A stretch of DNA of 64,000 bases, taken from positions 1 through 64,000 of the forward strand of contig JAUYCF010000041.1 of NCBI GenBank assembly GCA_030692355.1, read 5' to 3'. Source of the DNA: Thiobacillus sp. (GTDB taxonomy: Bacteria; Pseudomonadota; Gammaproteobacteria; Burkholderiales; Thiobacillaceae). Every line of letters starts with the position of its first letter. The stretch's first letter is position 1. The translations under genes and the position numbers were made by a program. Of this stretch, positions 34,809 to 43,765 are shown piece by piece. The notes beneath the pieces are model-generated. The model was given only the letters and a program-made list of their open reading frames with translations, did no database searches and was not told the DNA's origin.

Positions 34809-36011
34809 ATGGCAAGCATTACCTTCCGCGAAGTAGAGGGCAGCAGCCTGAAATACTGGCTGTTATTCGGTTTTCTCGGCCTGTTCGTGCTGTTCGGCGC
34901 ACTGGCCTGGAACCACATGCACCACTACGGCCACGTCGTGACCGGAATGGACAACCAGATCGTCTGGGGCCTGCCGCACGTGTTCGCGGTGTTCCTCATC
35001 GTGGCGGCCTCCGGCGCACTCAACATCGCGTCGATCGCGTCGGTGTTCAACAAGCCGATGTACAAGCCGCTGGCGCCGCTGTCGGCTGTTCTGGCTCTGG
35101 CACTGATGCTGGGCGGCCTGCTGGTGCTGGTGCTCGACCTGGGGCGCTCCGATCGCCTGATCGTGGCGATGACGAACTTCAACTTCAAGTCGATGTTCAC
35201 CTGGAACGTGTTCCTGTATTCCGGCTTCTTCGGCCTGGTGGGCGTCTACCTGTGGACCATGCTGGACCGCAGCGTCAAGTCCTGGTCGAAGGCGGCGGGC
35301 ACCGCGGCCTTCATCTGGCGCCTGATCCTGACGACCGGTACCGGCTCGCTGTTCGGCTTCCTGATCGCGCGCGAACTGTATGGCACCGCCATGCTGGCGC
35401 CGATGTTCATCATCATGTCGTTTGCCTATGGCCTGGCCATCTACCTGATGGTGCTGACCGCTGCCTATGCCTGGACCGGCCGTACCCTGGGCGATGCCGT
35501 GATGACGCGCCTGAAGAGCCTGCTCGTGGTGTTCGTCGCGGCCGTGCTGTATTTCGTCGTCGTCCACCACATGACCAATCTGTATTTCGCCAAATATCAG
35601 GCGGTGGAAGCCTTCATCCTGCGCGATGGCGGCATCTTCACCACGCTATTCTGGGTGGGTCAGATCGTCATCGGCTGCGTGGCGCCGCTGGTGATCCTGC
35701 TGAGCGGTCTGGGCAAGCAGCGTGCATGGATCATGATTGCGTGTGCCCTCGTCATTGTGGGCGGTGTGGCGCAGATGTACGTCACCATCATCGGCGCGCA
35801 GGCCTACCCGCTGGACATGTTCCCGGGGCTGGTCGAGAAAAGCAGTTTCTTCGACGGCGAAGTGCACAGCTACATGCCGAGCCTGCCCGAACTCTTCCTC
35901 GGCCTGGGCGGGGTGGCGATCGCGCTGTTGGCGACCACCTTCGCAGTCAAGGTGCTGCGCCTGCTGCCAGTCAGCCTGGACGACGCCACCGTCGCCAAGC
36001 TGGAGCATTGA
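34809..36011 (+). CDS. dsrP: DsrP, NrfD-like membrane subunit
   Basis: A 400-residue NrfD/PsrC-type quinone-reactive membrane protein with about ten hydrophobic helices, among them LLFGFLGLFVLFGALAW, ALALMLGGLLVLVLDLG, GSLFGFLIARELYG and IVIGCVAPLVILLSGLG. It has no bound cofactor motif, as usual for the family. It completes the DsrMKJOP complex. It is followed by a small open frame that is coupled to dsrN. Confidence 0.94.
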   Translation: MASITFREVEGSSLKYWLLFGFLGLFVLFGALAWNHMHHYGHVVTGMDNQIVWGLPHVFAVFLIVAASGALNIASIASVFNKPMYKPLAPLSAVLALALMLGGLLVLVLDLGRSDRLIVAMTNFNFKSMFTWNVFLYSGFFGLVGVYLWTMLDRSVKSWSKAAGTAAFIWRLILTTGTGSLFGFLIARELYGTAMLAPMFIIMSFAYGLAIYLMVLTAAYAWTGRTLGDAVMTRLKSLLVVFVAAVLYFVVVHHMTNLYFAKYQAVEAFILRDGGIFTTLFWVGQIVIGCVAPLVILLSGLGKQRAWIMIACALVIVGGVAQMYVTIIGAQAYPLDMFPGLVEKSSFFDGEVHSYMPSLPELFLGLGGVAIALLATTFAVKVLRLLPVSLDDATVAKLEH

Positions 36012-36054
36012 TGCATCTCCTGCCAGGCGCAAGCCCGACAGGAGATCGTCCGGT

Positions 36055-36150
36055 ATGAGCCAGCAAGACACCACGAACGAAGCAGCGAAGCGCGGGGCTC
36101 GATTGTCCCACAGGGGGACTCCGACTTTCTATGAGGATAAATCCTCATGA
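36055..36150 (+). CDS. Possible 31-aa protein between dsrP and dsrN
   Basis: ATG at 36055 opens a 31-codon frame (SQQDTTNEAAKRGARL through TFYEDKSS) that ends in TGA overlapping the dsrN ATG as ATGA. An AGGAG lies 9-11 nt upstream of its start. The product is hydrophilic, with no signal or membrane segment. Either it is a small dsr protein or its translation couples dsrN to dsrP across the 135-bp gap. I know no family match. Confidence 0.4.
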   Translation: MSQQDTTNEAAKRGARLSHRGTPTFYEDKSS

Positions 36151-37529
36151 AAGATCGTATGTCCCGCGTCTTCATTTCCGCCGCGCATAAATCGTCCGGG
36201 AAAACCACGCTCACGCTTGGCCTGTGCGCGGCGCTGCATGCGCGCGGCCATCGGGTGCAGCCCTTCAAGAAAGGGCCCGACTACATCGATCCGCTGTGGC
36301 TGGGGATGGCGGCGCAACGTCCCTGCTACAACCTCGATTTCCACATGATGCGGCGCGATGAAATCGAGCGGCAGTTCGCCCGTGCCGCGGCGGACGCCCG
36401 CATCAGCCTGATCGAGGGCAACAAGGGCCTGTACGACGGGCTCGACCTCGACGGCAGCAACAGCAATGCGGCGCTCGCCAAGTTGCTGGGTGTGCCGGTG
36501 GTGCTGGTGATCGACGCGCGCGGCATGACCCGCGGGGTGGCGCCGCTGATTCTGGGCTACCAGGCGTTTGACCCGGACATTCGCATCGCCGGCGTCATTC
36601 TCAACAATCTCGGCGGCAGCCGCCACGAGTCGAAGCTGCGCGCGGTGATCGGGCATTACACCGATGTCGAGGTGATCGGTGCTGTCCAGTACGACCCCGG
36701 CATGCGGATCGCAGAGCGCCATCTGGGGCTGGTGCCGGCCAACGAGCAGGATGCCGCACGCGCACGGATTCGGCATGTCGGCGAGCGCGTGGCGGCGCAG
36801 GTCGACCTCGAACGCTTGCTGGCAATTGGCGACGGTGCGCCGGATCTGGACATCGAACTGCCGCCTGAAACAGAAATCCGCGCCGAGCGGGTGCGTATCG
36901 GCATCGCTCACGACCAGGCCTTCGGTTTTTACTACAGCGAGGATCTCGACACGCTGCGTGCCGCCAACGTGGAACTGGTGGAAATCGATACCCTGCATGC
37001 GCAGGCCCTGCCCGAGATCGATGGTCTCATCATCGGCGGCGGCTTCCCCGAAATTTTCATGGCGGAACTGGAAGCCAATACCGCCCTGCGGAAGCAGATT
37101 CGCGGCGCCATCGAGGCCGGCTTGCCCGCTTATGCCGAATGCGGCGGCCTGATGTATCTGTCGAAAAGCCTCAGCTGGCAGGGACAGACGCACGAAATGG
37201 TGGGCGTGGTGCCGGGCAACACCGTGATGCATGAGCGTCCCGTCGGCCGCGGCTATGCGCGCCTGCAGCCGACCGGAGACGACCGCTGGCGGGAGACCGC
37301 GAGCATTCCGGCACACGAATTTCACTATTCGAGCTTGGAAAACCTGCCTGACGACTCCATGTATGCTTACCGGGTGACGCGCGGCCATGGCATTGACGGC
37401 CGGCACGACGGTTATCAGCGATACAGGCTGCTGGCCGCTTACGTGCACCGCCGGGGCGCCGGGGCGCAGGGCTGGATCGCGCCGTTTTTGAACGAGGTGC
37501 GTGCGCACAAGGCGCGTGCCACGGATTGA
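36147..37529 (+). CDS. dsrN: DsrN siroheme amidase (CobB/CbiA family)
   Basis: A 460-residue glutamine-dependent amidase that converts siroheme to the siroamide used by DsrAB. The N-terminal ATPase part has the P-loop SAAHKSSGKTTLTLGLCAAL and FKKGPDYIDPLW. The C-terminal class I amidotransferase part has GGGFPEIFMAELEAN and the nucleophile cysteine in AYAECGGLMYLS, with the histidine near PAHEFHYS. Location in the dsr cluster distinguishes it from cobyrinate synthase. The ATG overlaps the stop of the small frame upstream. Confidence 0.92.
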   Translation: MKDRMSRVFISAAHKSSGKTTLTLGLCAALHARGHRVQPFKKGPDYIDPLWLGMAAQRPCYNLDFHMMRRDEIERQFARAAADARISLIEGNKGLYDGLDLDGSNSNAALAKLLGVPVVLVIDARGMTRGVAPLILGYQAFDPDIRIAGVILNNLGGSRHESKLRAVIGHYTDVEVIGAVQYDPGMRIAERHLGLVPANEQDAARARIRHVGERVAAQVDLERLLAIGDGAPDLDIELPPETEIRAERVRIGIAHDQAFGFYYSEDLDTLRAANVELVEIDTLHAQALPEIDGLIIGGGFPEIFMAELEANTALRKQIRGAIEAGLPAYAECGGLMYLSKSLSWQGQTHEMVGVVPGNTVMHERPVGRGYARLQPTGDDRWRETASIPAHEFHYSSLENLPDDSMYAYRVTRGHGIDGRHDGYQRYRLLAAYVHRRGAGAQGWIAPFLNEVRAHKARATD

Positions 37530-37560
37530 TTTTGGCAGCATAACTTTTGAAGGACATTCC

Positions 37561-37881
37561 ATGATCAAGATTACCGACGCCGCTGCCGAGCAGATTCGTG
37601 CCGCCTCCAATAATCCGGACGTCCACGGCATGGTGCTGCGTGTTGCCGCCTATCAGGAAGACGATGGCAGCGTGAACTACGGCATGGGCTTCGATCAGGA
37701 ACGCGAAGCGGACGAGCCGTTGATCGTCAACGGCATCGAACTGCTGATCGCCAGTTCCAGCACGCCGTACCTGCAGGGTGTGACGATTGATTTTGTCGAA
37801 ATGAGCCCGGGCGACATGCGCTTCATTTTCATTCCGCCGTATTCCGCCGAGCCGGCGGACGAAGCTGCCTCCGCCGAGTAA
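37561..37881 (+). CDS. dsrR: DsrR, cysteine-less IscA-like protein
   Basis: A 106-residue A-type carrier homologue (MIKITDAAAEQIRAASNNPD, LRVAAYQEDDGSVNYGMGFDQE, GVTIDFVEMSPGDMRFIFI). The three cysteines that bind iron-sulfur clusters in IscA are absent, as known for DsrR, which was linked to post-transcriptional control of dsr in Allochromatium. The ATG at 37561 has GAAGGA upstream. The acidic tail (PADEAASAE) is short. It lies between dsrN and cysG. Confidence 0.9.
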   Translation: MIKITDAAAEQIRAASNNPDVHGMVLRVAAYQEDDGSVNYGMGFDQEREADEPLIVNGIELLIASSSTPYLQGVTIDFVEMSPGDMRFIFIPPYSAEPADEAASAE

Positions 37882-37887
37882 ACCCCC

Positions 37888-39327
37888 ATGAATTACCTGC
37901 CCATATTCCTCGACCTGCGCGGCCGCCACTGTCTGGTGGTGGGCGGCTCCGAAACCGCCGCGCGCAAGGCCGAACTGCTGTTGCGTGCGGGCGCCCGGGT
38001 CGATGTCGCCGCCCCCGGCTTGCATGAAGGTTTCGCGCGCCTGCCGCATGCCGAAAATTTGAACCGGGTGGCGGATACGTTCACGCCCGCTCTGCTCGAC
38101 GGCAAGGACGCGGTGATCGTGGTCGAGGAAGACGAGTCCCTCGCCAAGGCGGTCGCGGATGCCGCGCGCGCGCGGCACATCCCGGTCAACGTGGCCGACA
38201 AGCCCGCGCTGTGCAGCTTCATCCTGCCCTCGATCATCGACCGTTCGCCGATCGTGGTGGCGGTCTCCAGCGGCGGCGAATCGCCGGTGCTGGCGCGCAT
38301 GCTGCGCGCGCGCCTGGAAACCATGGTCCCCGCGGCCTACGGCCGTCTGAGCACGCTGGCTGCGCGCTACAAGGATCGCGTGCGCGCTGCGATCAGACCG
38401 CAACAACGCCGCGCCTTCTGGGAAAAAGTGTTCCTCTCGCCGGTCGCCGAAATGGTGTTCTCCGGGCGCGACGCCGAGGCTGAGTCGCAGCTCGAAGCCA
38501 TGATCCAGGACGGCGGCGAGCACGAGATCCGCCGCGGCGAGGTCTATCTGGTCGGCGCCGGCCCCGGCAATCCGGACCTTTTGACCTTCCGCGCGCTGCG
38601 CCTGATGCAGCAGGCCGACGTCATCGTGTACGACCGCCTCGTTTCGCAGCCGATCCTCGACATGTGCCGGCGCGATGCCGAGCGCATCTACGTCGGCAAG
38701 GAACGCGACGATCATGCGGTGCCGCAGGAAGAGATCAACCTCATGCTGGTGCGCCTGGCCCAGGAAGGCAAGCGCGTGCTGCGCCTCAAGGGCGGCGACC
38801 CCTTCATCTTCGGCCGCGGCGGCGAGGAAATCGAGACTCTGGCCGAGCACGGCGTGCCGTTCCAGGTGGTGCCCGGCATCACCGCCGCCGCCGGCGTGGC
38901 GTCCTACGCAGGGATTCCGCTCACCCATCGCGACTATGCGCAGTCGGTCGCCTTCGTCACCGGTCACCTGAAGGAAAACACCTTCAACATGAACTGGGAA
39001 GGCATCGCGCGGAAAGACCAGACCATCGTCATCTACATGGGGCTGAAAGGCCTGCCGCTGCTGTGCGCAGAACTGGTCAGGCACGGCCTGGCGTCCGACA
39101 CCCCGGCCGCCATCGTGCAGCACGGCACGCTGCCGACCCAGCGCGTCATCACCGGCGACCTCGACACGCTGCCCGCGCTGGCAGTGGAGGCCGGACTCAA
39201 GGCGCCCACCCTCATCATCGTCGGCAACGTCGTCAAGCTGCGCGAAAAGCTCGGCTGGTTTCAGCCCGAACTGCACGGCGGGCAGACCCCCCGCACCCCG
39301 CTCGAAGCGCCGGACCACCTGCCCTGA
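37888..39327 (+). CDS. cysG: Siroheme synthase CysG
   Basis: A 479-residue trifunctional enzyme making siroheme from uroporphyrinogen III. The N-terminal NAD-dependent dehydrogenase/ferrochelatase module covers ~1-210 (LVVGGSETAARKAELLLRAGA; SSGGESPVLARMLR). The C-terminal methyltransferase covers ~215-460 (LVGAGPGNPDLLTFRALRLM, LKGGDPFIFGRGGEE, GITAAAGVASYAGIPLTHR). Sitting 6 bp after dsrR, it supplies cofactor for DsrAB together with DsrN. It is the last gene of the dsr run; no dsrS-like gene follows. Confidence 0.95.
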   Translation: MNYLPIFLDLRGRHCLVVGGSETAARKAELLLRAGARVDVAAPGLHEGFARLPHAENLNRVADTFTPALLDGKDAVIVVEEDESLAKAVADAARARHIPVNVADKPALCSFILPSIIDRSPIVVAVSSGGESPVLARMLRARLETMVPAAYGRLSTLAARYKDRVRAAIRPQQRRAFWEKVFLSPVAEMVFSGRDAEAESQLEAMIQDGGEHEIRRGEVYLVGAGPGNPDLLTFRALRLMQQADVIVYDRLVSQPILDMCRRDAERIYVGKERDDHAVPQEEINLMLVRLAQEGKRVLRLKGGDPFIFGRGGEEIETLAEHGVPFQVVPGITAAAGVASYAGIPLTHRDYAQSVAFVTGHLKENTFNMNWEGIARKDQTIVIYMGLKGLPLLCAELVRHGLASDTPAAIVQHGTLPTQRVITGDLDTLPALAVEAGLKAPTLIIVGNVVKLREKLGWFQPELHGGQTPRTPLEAPDHLP

Positions 39328-39554
39328 CCAGGGGATAGGCGACGTCGGCCAGGTCCCGGCTCCATACCGAAGGCGGGAGGCCGCAGCGTGCTGTATCCCG
39401 CGGGCGTGCAAAACCGTAGTGTGTCCCGCCATGGCCGGGCGCTGACGCGCTACTGCTGCATCGTAAGCGCCGGGCCGATTCGCCGCCTTTGACTGGTCGA
39501 TTCGCAGCCCGCCGGTCTAGAATGCAGGATGAACCTGTCCTGCAAGCGCCTGCC

Positions 39555-42500
39555 ATGACCACCACGCTCCACCCGCAAGGGGTGGGCCGTGGTTCTAAAG
39601 ACGCTAAAGCGTCAAGAACCACGCTCACCATCGACGGCAACGAGGCCGTTGCCCGCATCGCCTACCTCGGCAACGAGGTGATCGCCATTTATCCCATCAC
39701 GCCGGCGTCCAGCATGGGCGAGTGGGCCGACGAATGGGCCGCGCAGGGCCGTCCCAACCTGTGGGGCGCGGTGCCGAAAATCATCGAGATGCAGTCGGAA
39801 GGCGGCGCCGCCGGCGCACTGCACGGCGCGCTCACCGCCGGCGCGCTGGCGACCAGCTTCACCGCCAGCCAGGGCCTGCTCCTGATGATTCCCAACCTCT
39901 ACAAGATCGCCGGCGAGCTGACGCCGTTCGTGCTGCACGTTGCAGCGCGCACGCTGGCGACCCATGCGCTGTCGATCTTCGGCGACCATTCCGACGTCAT
40001 GGCCTGTCGCGCCACCGGCTGCGCCATGCTCGCCGCCAATTCGCCGCAGGAAGCACAGGATTTCGCCCTGATCGCGCAGGCGATCACGCTGGCCGGGCGC
40101 ATCCCCGTCATCCATTTCTTCGACGGCTTCCGCACCTCGCACGAAGTAGCGAAGATCGTCGCGGTGGAAGCCGACACCGTGCGCGCCATGCTCGACGCCG
40201 GACTCATCGCCGCACACCGTGCGCGCGCGCTGTCGCCCGAGCATCCGGTGCTGCGCGGCACCTCGCAGAACCCGGACGTGTTCTTCCAGTCGCGCGAGCG
40301 CGCCAATCCTTTCTACGATGGATTTCCGCAAATCGTGCAGGACGTGATGGACCGCTTCGGCGAACTCACCGGGCGGCATTACCGCTTGTTCGACTACGTC
40401 GGCGCGGCGGATGCCGGGCGGGTGATCGTGCTGATGGGCTCCGGCGCCGAAACCGTGCACGAAACCGTCGAGCATCTCGTCGCTAGCGGTGAAAAAGTGG
40501 GGGTGCTGAAGGTGCGGCTGTACCGGCCATTTTCGCCGGGCGCGCTGCTCGATGCGCTGCCGCCCACGGTGAAGTCCGTCGCCGTGCTTGACCGCAGCAA
40601 GGAGCCTGGCGCCGACGGCGAGCCGCTCTACAAGGACATGGTGACCGCGCTGGCGCAGGCGGCGGCGGACGGCGCGCGGACCATGCCCAGGGTCATCGGC
40701 GGCCGCTACGGCCTGGCGAGCAAGGAGTTCACCCCCGGCATGGTGAAGGCGGTGTTCGACGAACTGGCGCAGGCCGCGCCCAAACGCGCGTTCACCGTCG
40801 GCATCCATGATGACCTCACCCACCTGTCGCTGGCGTGGGATACGGACTTCCGCACCGACGCCTCGCGGCAGCTTCAGCACGCCGTGTTCTGGGGGCTCGG
40901 CGCCGACGGCACGGTGTCGGCCAACAAGAACTCGATCAAGATCCTCGGCGAGACCACCGCGCTGCAGGCGCAGGGCTACTTCGTCTACGACTCGAAGAAG
41001 TCCGGCGCGGTGACGGTGTCGCACCTGCGCTTCGGCCCGGCGACGATCCGCTCCACCTATCTGGTGGAAGCGGGCATGGCCGGCTTTGTGGCCTGCCACC
41101 AGCCGGTGTTCGTCGAGCGCTACGACCTGCTGGAACACGCCGCGCCGGAAGGGGTTTTCCTGCTCAACACCCCGGTGCCGCCGGATCGGGTCTGGGACAG
41201 CTTGCCGCAGAAGATGCGCGCACAAATCCGCGACAAGCGCCTGCGGCTGTGGGTGATCGACGCCTACGCCGTCGCCGCGGAAGCCGGCATGGGCCGGCGC
41301 ATCAACACCATCATGCAGACCTGTTTCTTCGCCATCTCCGGCATCCTGCCGAAGGACGAGGCGATTGCCGCGATCAAGCACGCGGTCGACAAGACCTACG
41401 GCAAGAAGAGCCGTCGCCTGGTGGAACTGAATTACCGTGCCATCGACACGACGCTGGCGGAGTTGCACCAGGTCGCCATTCCGCCAGCGGAAGCCATCGG
41501 AAACGAGTCCGGGCCGGCACCGGACGATGCGACGGCCGCAGACATTCCCGACTTCGTGCGTGACCTCACCCTGCCGATTTACCAGGGCCATGGCGATCGC
41601 CTGCCGGTGTCCTTGATGCCCGTCGACGGCACCTATCCGCTTGGCACCGCGCAATACGAGAAACGCAACATCGCGCTGGAAATCCCGGTGTGGGATGCGG
41701 ATCTGTGCACCCAGTGCGGCAAGTGCGTGTTCGTCTGCCCGCATACCGCGATCCGCGCGCGCGCCTTCGATGTGGCGGCAGCGAAGGATGCCCCGCCGAC
41801 CTTCAAGCACGTTCCGGCGAAGAGCAAGGATTTCCCCGTCGGCACCCACATCAGCTATCAGACGGCGCCGGAGGACTGCACCGGCTGCGGCGACTGCGTC
41901 GAAGCCTGCCCGATCCACGACAAGTCGAACGTCAGCCGGCGCGCGGTGAACATGGCGCCGATCGCGCCGCTGCTTGATCGGGAACGCGACAACCTCGCCT
42001 TCTTCCTGCGCCTGCCCGAGTTCGACCGCGGCGCGATCAAGCACAACACCATTCCCAGCGCCATGCTGCTCGATCCGCTGTTCGAGTTTTCCGGCGCCTG
42101 CGCCGGCTGCGGCGAGACGCCCTACATCCGGCTGGCGACACAACTCTTCGGCGACCGCATGCTGATCGCCAACGCCACCGGATGCTCGTCGATTTACGGC
42201 GGCAATCTGCCCTCCACGCCCTACACGGTGAACGGCGCCGGCCGCGGCCCGGCGTGGAGCAATTCGCTGTTCGAGGACAACGCTGAATTTGGCCTCGGCA
42301 TGCGCCTTGCCGCCGACCAGTTGATGGGCTACGCGCAGCAGCTGGTGAAAGAGATGGCCGGCGAAATCGGCGGCGACCTTGCCGAAGCGCTGGTCAGCGC
42401 CGATCAACGCGAGGAGGCGGGCATCGTCGAACAGCGCGGCCGCGTCGCCCTGCTGCTCGACAAACTGGCGGCATCGAAGCACCCGCGCGCGCAGGAACTC

Positions 42501-43187
42501 GCCAGCGTCGCCGAGTGGCTGATCCGCCGCTCGGTGTGGATCATCGGCGGCGACGGCTGGGCCTACGACATCGGTTTTGGCGGCCTCGACCATGTGCTGG
42601 CGCTGCCGTACGACGTCAACATCCTGGTGCTCGACACCGAGGTGTACTCGAACACCGGCGGCCAGACCTCCAAGGCCACGCCGATCGGCGCGGTCGCCAA
42701 GTTCTCCGCCGGCGGCAAGGCCACCGCAAAGAAGGATCTCGCCAGGCTGGCGAGCAACTACAACCACGTCTATGTCGCCACCGTCGCTTACGGCGCCAAG
42801 GACACCCAGACCCTGCGCGTGTTCCAGGAGGCCGAAGCCTATCCCGGTCCCGCGCTCATCGTCGCCTACAGCCCGTGCATCGCCCACGGCTACGACATGC
42901 TCTACAACCAGCGCCAGCAGGAACTCGCGGTGAAGAGCGGGCACTGGCCGCTGTTCCGCTTCGACCCGCGGCAGGCCGAGGCGGGCGGCAATCCCTTCAA
43001 GCTCGATTCCGCCGCGCCCAGCCAGCCGATCAAGGCCTTCATGGAATCGGAAACCCGCTTTGCCATGCTCGCGCGCAGCCATCCCGAAGCCGCGCAGCAT
43101 TTCCTGGAAGAAGCGCAGAAGGAGGCTGAACGGCGCTTCAAGGCGTATCAGGAGCTGGCCAGTGTTGCCAGGAATCCGGACAAGTGA
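39555..43187 (+). CDS. nifJ: Pyruvate:ferredoxin (flavodoxin) oxidoreductase NifJ
   Basis: A single-chain enzyme of 1210 residues that interconverts pyruvate plus CoA with acetyl-CoA plus CO2, using TPP and ferredoxin. Domains run from TLTIDGNEAVARIAYLGNEV and YPITPASSMGEW, through two ferredoxin clusters (CTQCGKCVFVCPH, CTGCGDCVEACP), to the TPP part with CAGCGETPYIRL, GDGWAYDIGFGGLDHVLA and EVYSNTGGQ. In an autotroph it may run toward pyruvate synthesis. The ATG at 39555 has no strong ribosome site. The first ~20 residues contain a palindromic insert (39589-39622) that the family lacks. A 227-bp gap upstream holds no gene. Confidence 0.93.
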   Translation: MTTTLHPQGVGRGSKDAKASRTTLTIDGNEAVARIAYLGNEVIAIYPITPASSMGEWADEWAAQGRPNLWGAVPKIIEMQSEGGAAGALHGALTAGALATSFTASQGLLLMIPNLYKIAGELTPFVLHVAARTLATHALSIFGDHSDVMACRATGCAMLAANSPQEAQDFALIAQAITLAGRIPVIHFFDGFRTSHEVAKIVAVEADTVRAMLDAGLIAAHRARALSPEHPVLRGTSQNPDVFFQSRERANPFYDGFPQIVQDVMDRFGELTGRHYRLFDYVGAADAGRVIVLMGSGAETVHETVEHLVASGEKVGVLKVRLYRPFSPGALLDALPPTVKSVAVLDRSKEPGADGEPLYKDMVTALAQAAADGARTMPRVIGGRYGLASKEFTPGMVKAVFDELAQAAPKRAFTVGIHDDLTHLSLAWDTDFRTDASRQLQHAVFWGLGADGTVSANKNSIKILGETTALQAQGYFVYDSKKSGAVTVSHLRFGPATIRSTYLVEAGMAGFVACHQPVFVERYDLLEHAAPEGVFLLNTPVPPDRVWDSLPQKMRAQIRDKRLRLWVIDAYAVAAEAGMGRRINTIMQTCFFAISGILPKDEAIAAIKHAVDKTYGKKSRRLVELNYRAIDTTLAELHQVAIPPAEAIGNESGPAPDDATAADIPDFVRDLTLPIYQGHGDRLPVSLMPVDGTYPLGTAQYEKRNIALEIPVWDADLCTQCGKCVFVCPHTAIRARAFDVAAAKDAPPTFKHVPAKSKDFPVGTHISYQTAPEDCTGCGDCVEACPIHDKSNVSRRAVNMAPIAPLLDRERDNLAFFLRLPEFDRGAIKHNTIPSAMLLDPLFEFSGACAGCGETPYIRLATQLFGDRMLIANATGCSSIYGGNLPSTPYTVNGAGRGPAWSNSLFEDNAEFGLGMRLAADQLMGYAQQLVKEMAGEIGGDLAEALVSADQREEAGIVEQRGRVALLLDKLAASKHPRAQELASVAEWLIRRSVWIIGGDGWAYDIGFGGLDHVLALPYDVNILVLDTEVYSNTGGQTSKATPIGAVAKFSAGGKATAKKDLARLASNYNHVYVATVAYGAKDTQTLRVFQEAEAYPGPALIVAYSPCIAHGYDMLYNQRQQELAVKSGHWPLFRFDPRQAEAGGNPFKLDSAAPSQPIKAFMESETRFAMLARSHPEAAQHFLEEAQKEAERRFKAYQELASVARNPDK
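39589..39622. repeat. In-frame palindrome at the nifJ N-terminus
   Basis: GTGGTTCT-AAA-GACGCT-AA-AGCGTC-A-AGAACCAC pairs in two nested steps. It is translated as part of nifJ, encoding RGSKDAKASRTT just before the conserved start TLTIDGNEAV. In the mRNA it would form a hairpin close to the initiation region. Confidence 0.7.
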
Positions 43188-43471
43188 AGCAGCCCTGCGT
43201 CTACCTGCTGGCAAGCCAACGCAACGGCACGCTCTACATCGGTGTGACATCCGACCTGATCAAGCGGGTGTGGGAGCACAAGCAGGATTTCGTCGAGGGC
43301 TTCACCAAGCAATACGGCGTGCACGACCTGGTCTGGTACGAACAGCACGAAGACATGCTGGCGGCCATCACACGGGAGAAGACCTTGAAGGAATGGAAGC
43401 GCGCGTGGAAGCTCGAGTTGATCGAGAAGATGAATCCGGAATGGAAGGATTTGTATGAAGGCCTGGTTTGA
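43184..43471 (+). CDS. GIY-YIG domain endonuclease-like protein
   Basis: A 95-residue single-domain GIY-YIG protein of the UPF0213/YhbQ type. Its core is CVYLLASQRNGTLYIGVTSD, with the domain's Tyr pair and the following VTSDLIKRVWEHK arginine. A C-terminal WKRAWKLELIEKMNPEWKDL typical of the subgroup follows. The glutamate expected later is probably in TREKTLKEWK. The start is GTG overlapping the nifJ stop (GTGA), so it is co-transcribed. The role is unknown; DNA repair or mobile-element origin are both possible. Repeats follow directly. Confidence 0.8.
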   Translation: MKQPCVYLLASQRNGTLYIGVTSDLIKRVWEHKQDFVEGFTKQYGVHDLVWYEQHEDMLAAITREKTLKEWKRAWKLELIEKMNPEWKDLYEGLV

Positions 43472-43475
43472 CTGG

Positions 43476-43745
43476 ATACCGGCGTTCGCCGGCATGACGG
43501 CGTGGGGGAGCGTGTGTCCGTCATACCGGCGAATACCCAGAGGGCACAGGCGCCGGTATCCAAGTCCATTGAAAAAGTCCCAGTCTTATCCCCCGTTACC
43601 CCGTGCCACGACACGGGGCCCAGCCAACCAAAAGCCTCACAGCCGTCATACCGGCGAACGCCGGTATCCAGCCAGTTAAAACAGCCCGGCCTCACAGCCG
43701 TCATACCGGCGAACGCCGGTATCCAGCCAGTTAAAACAGCCCGGC
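43476..43745. repeat. Cluster of CCGGCGAACGCCGG repeats with a 55-bp tandem duplication
   Basis: The gap holds several copies of the palindrome TACCGGCGAACGCCGGTA or degenerate forms (near 43479, 43531, 43650 and 43705). Two identical 55-bp units at 43635-43689 and 43690-43744 each contain one. These are dispersed intergenic repeats common in proteobacteria. Frames that pass through them are not genes. Confidence 0.8.
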
Positions 43746-43765
43746 ATTTGATTCAGGAGCCTGAC

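Noticed and set aside
39612-43250. Very long open frame on the minus strand opposite nifJ
   Set aside because: It is a shadow of high-GC codon use. The plus-strand protein matches NifJ along its whole length, and the minus-strand product has a biased His/Arg/Gly-rich composition and no domain.
43470-43765. Repeat cluster as a CRISPR array, or as the N-terminus of the dihydroorotate-dehydrogenase-like protein
   Set aside because: Units are tandem with no unique spacers and are common palindromic repeats. The protein family starts at the ATG at 43766, which has its own ribosome site.
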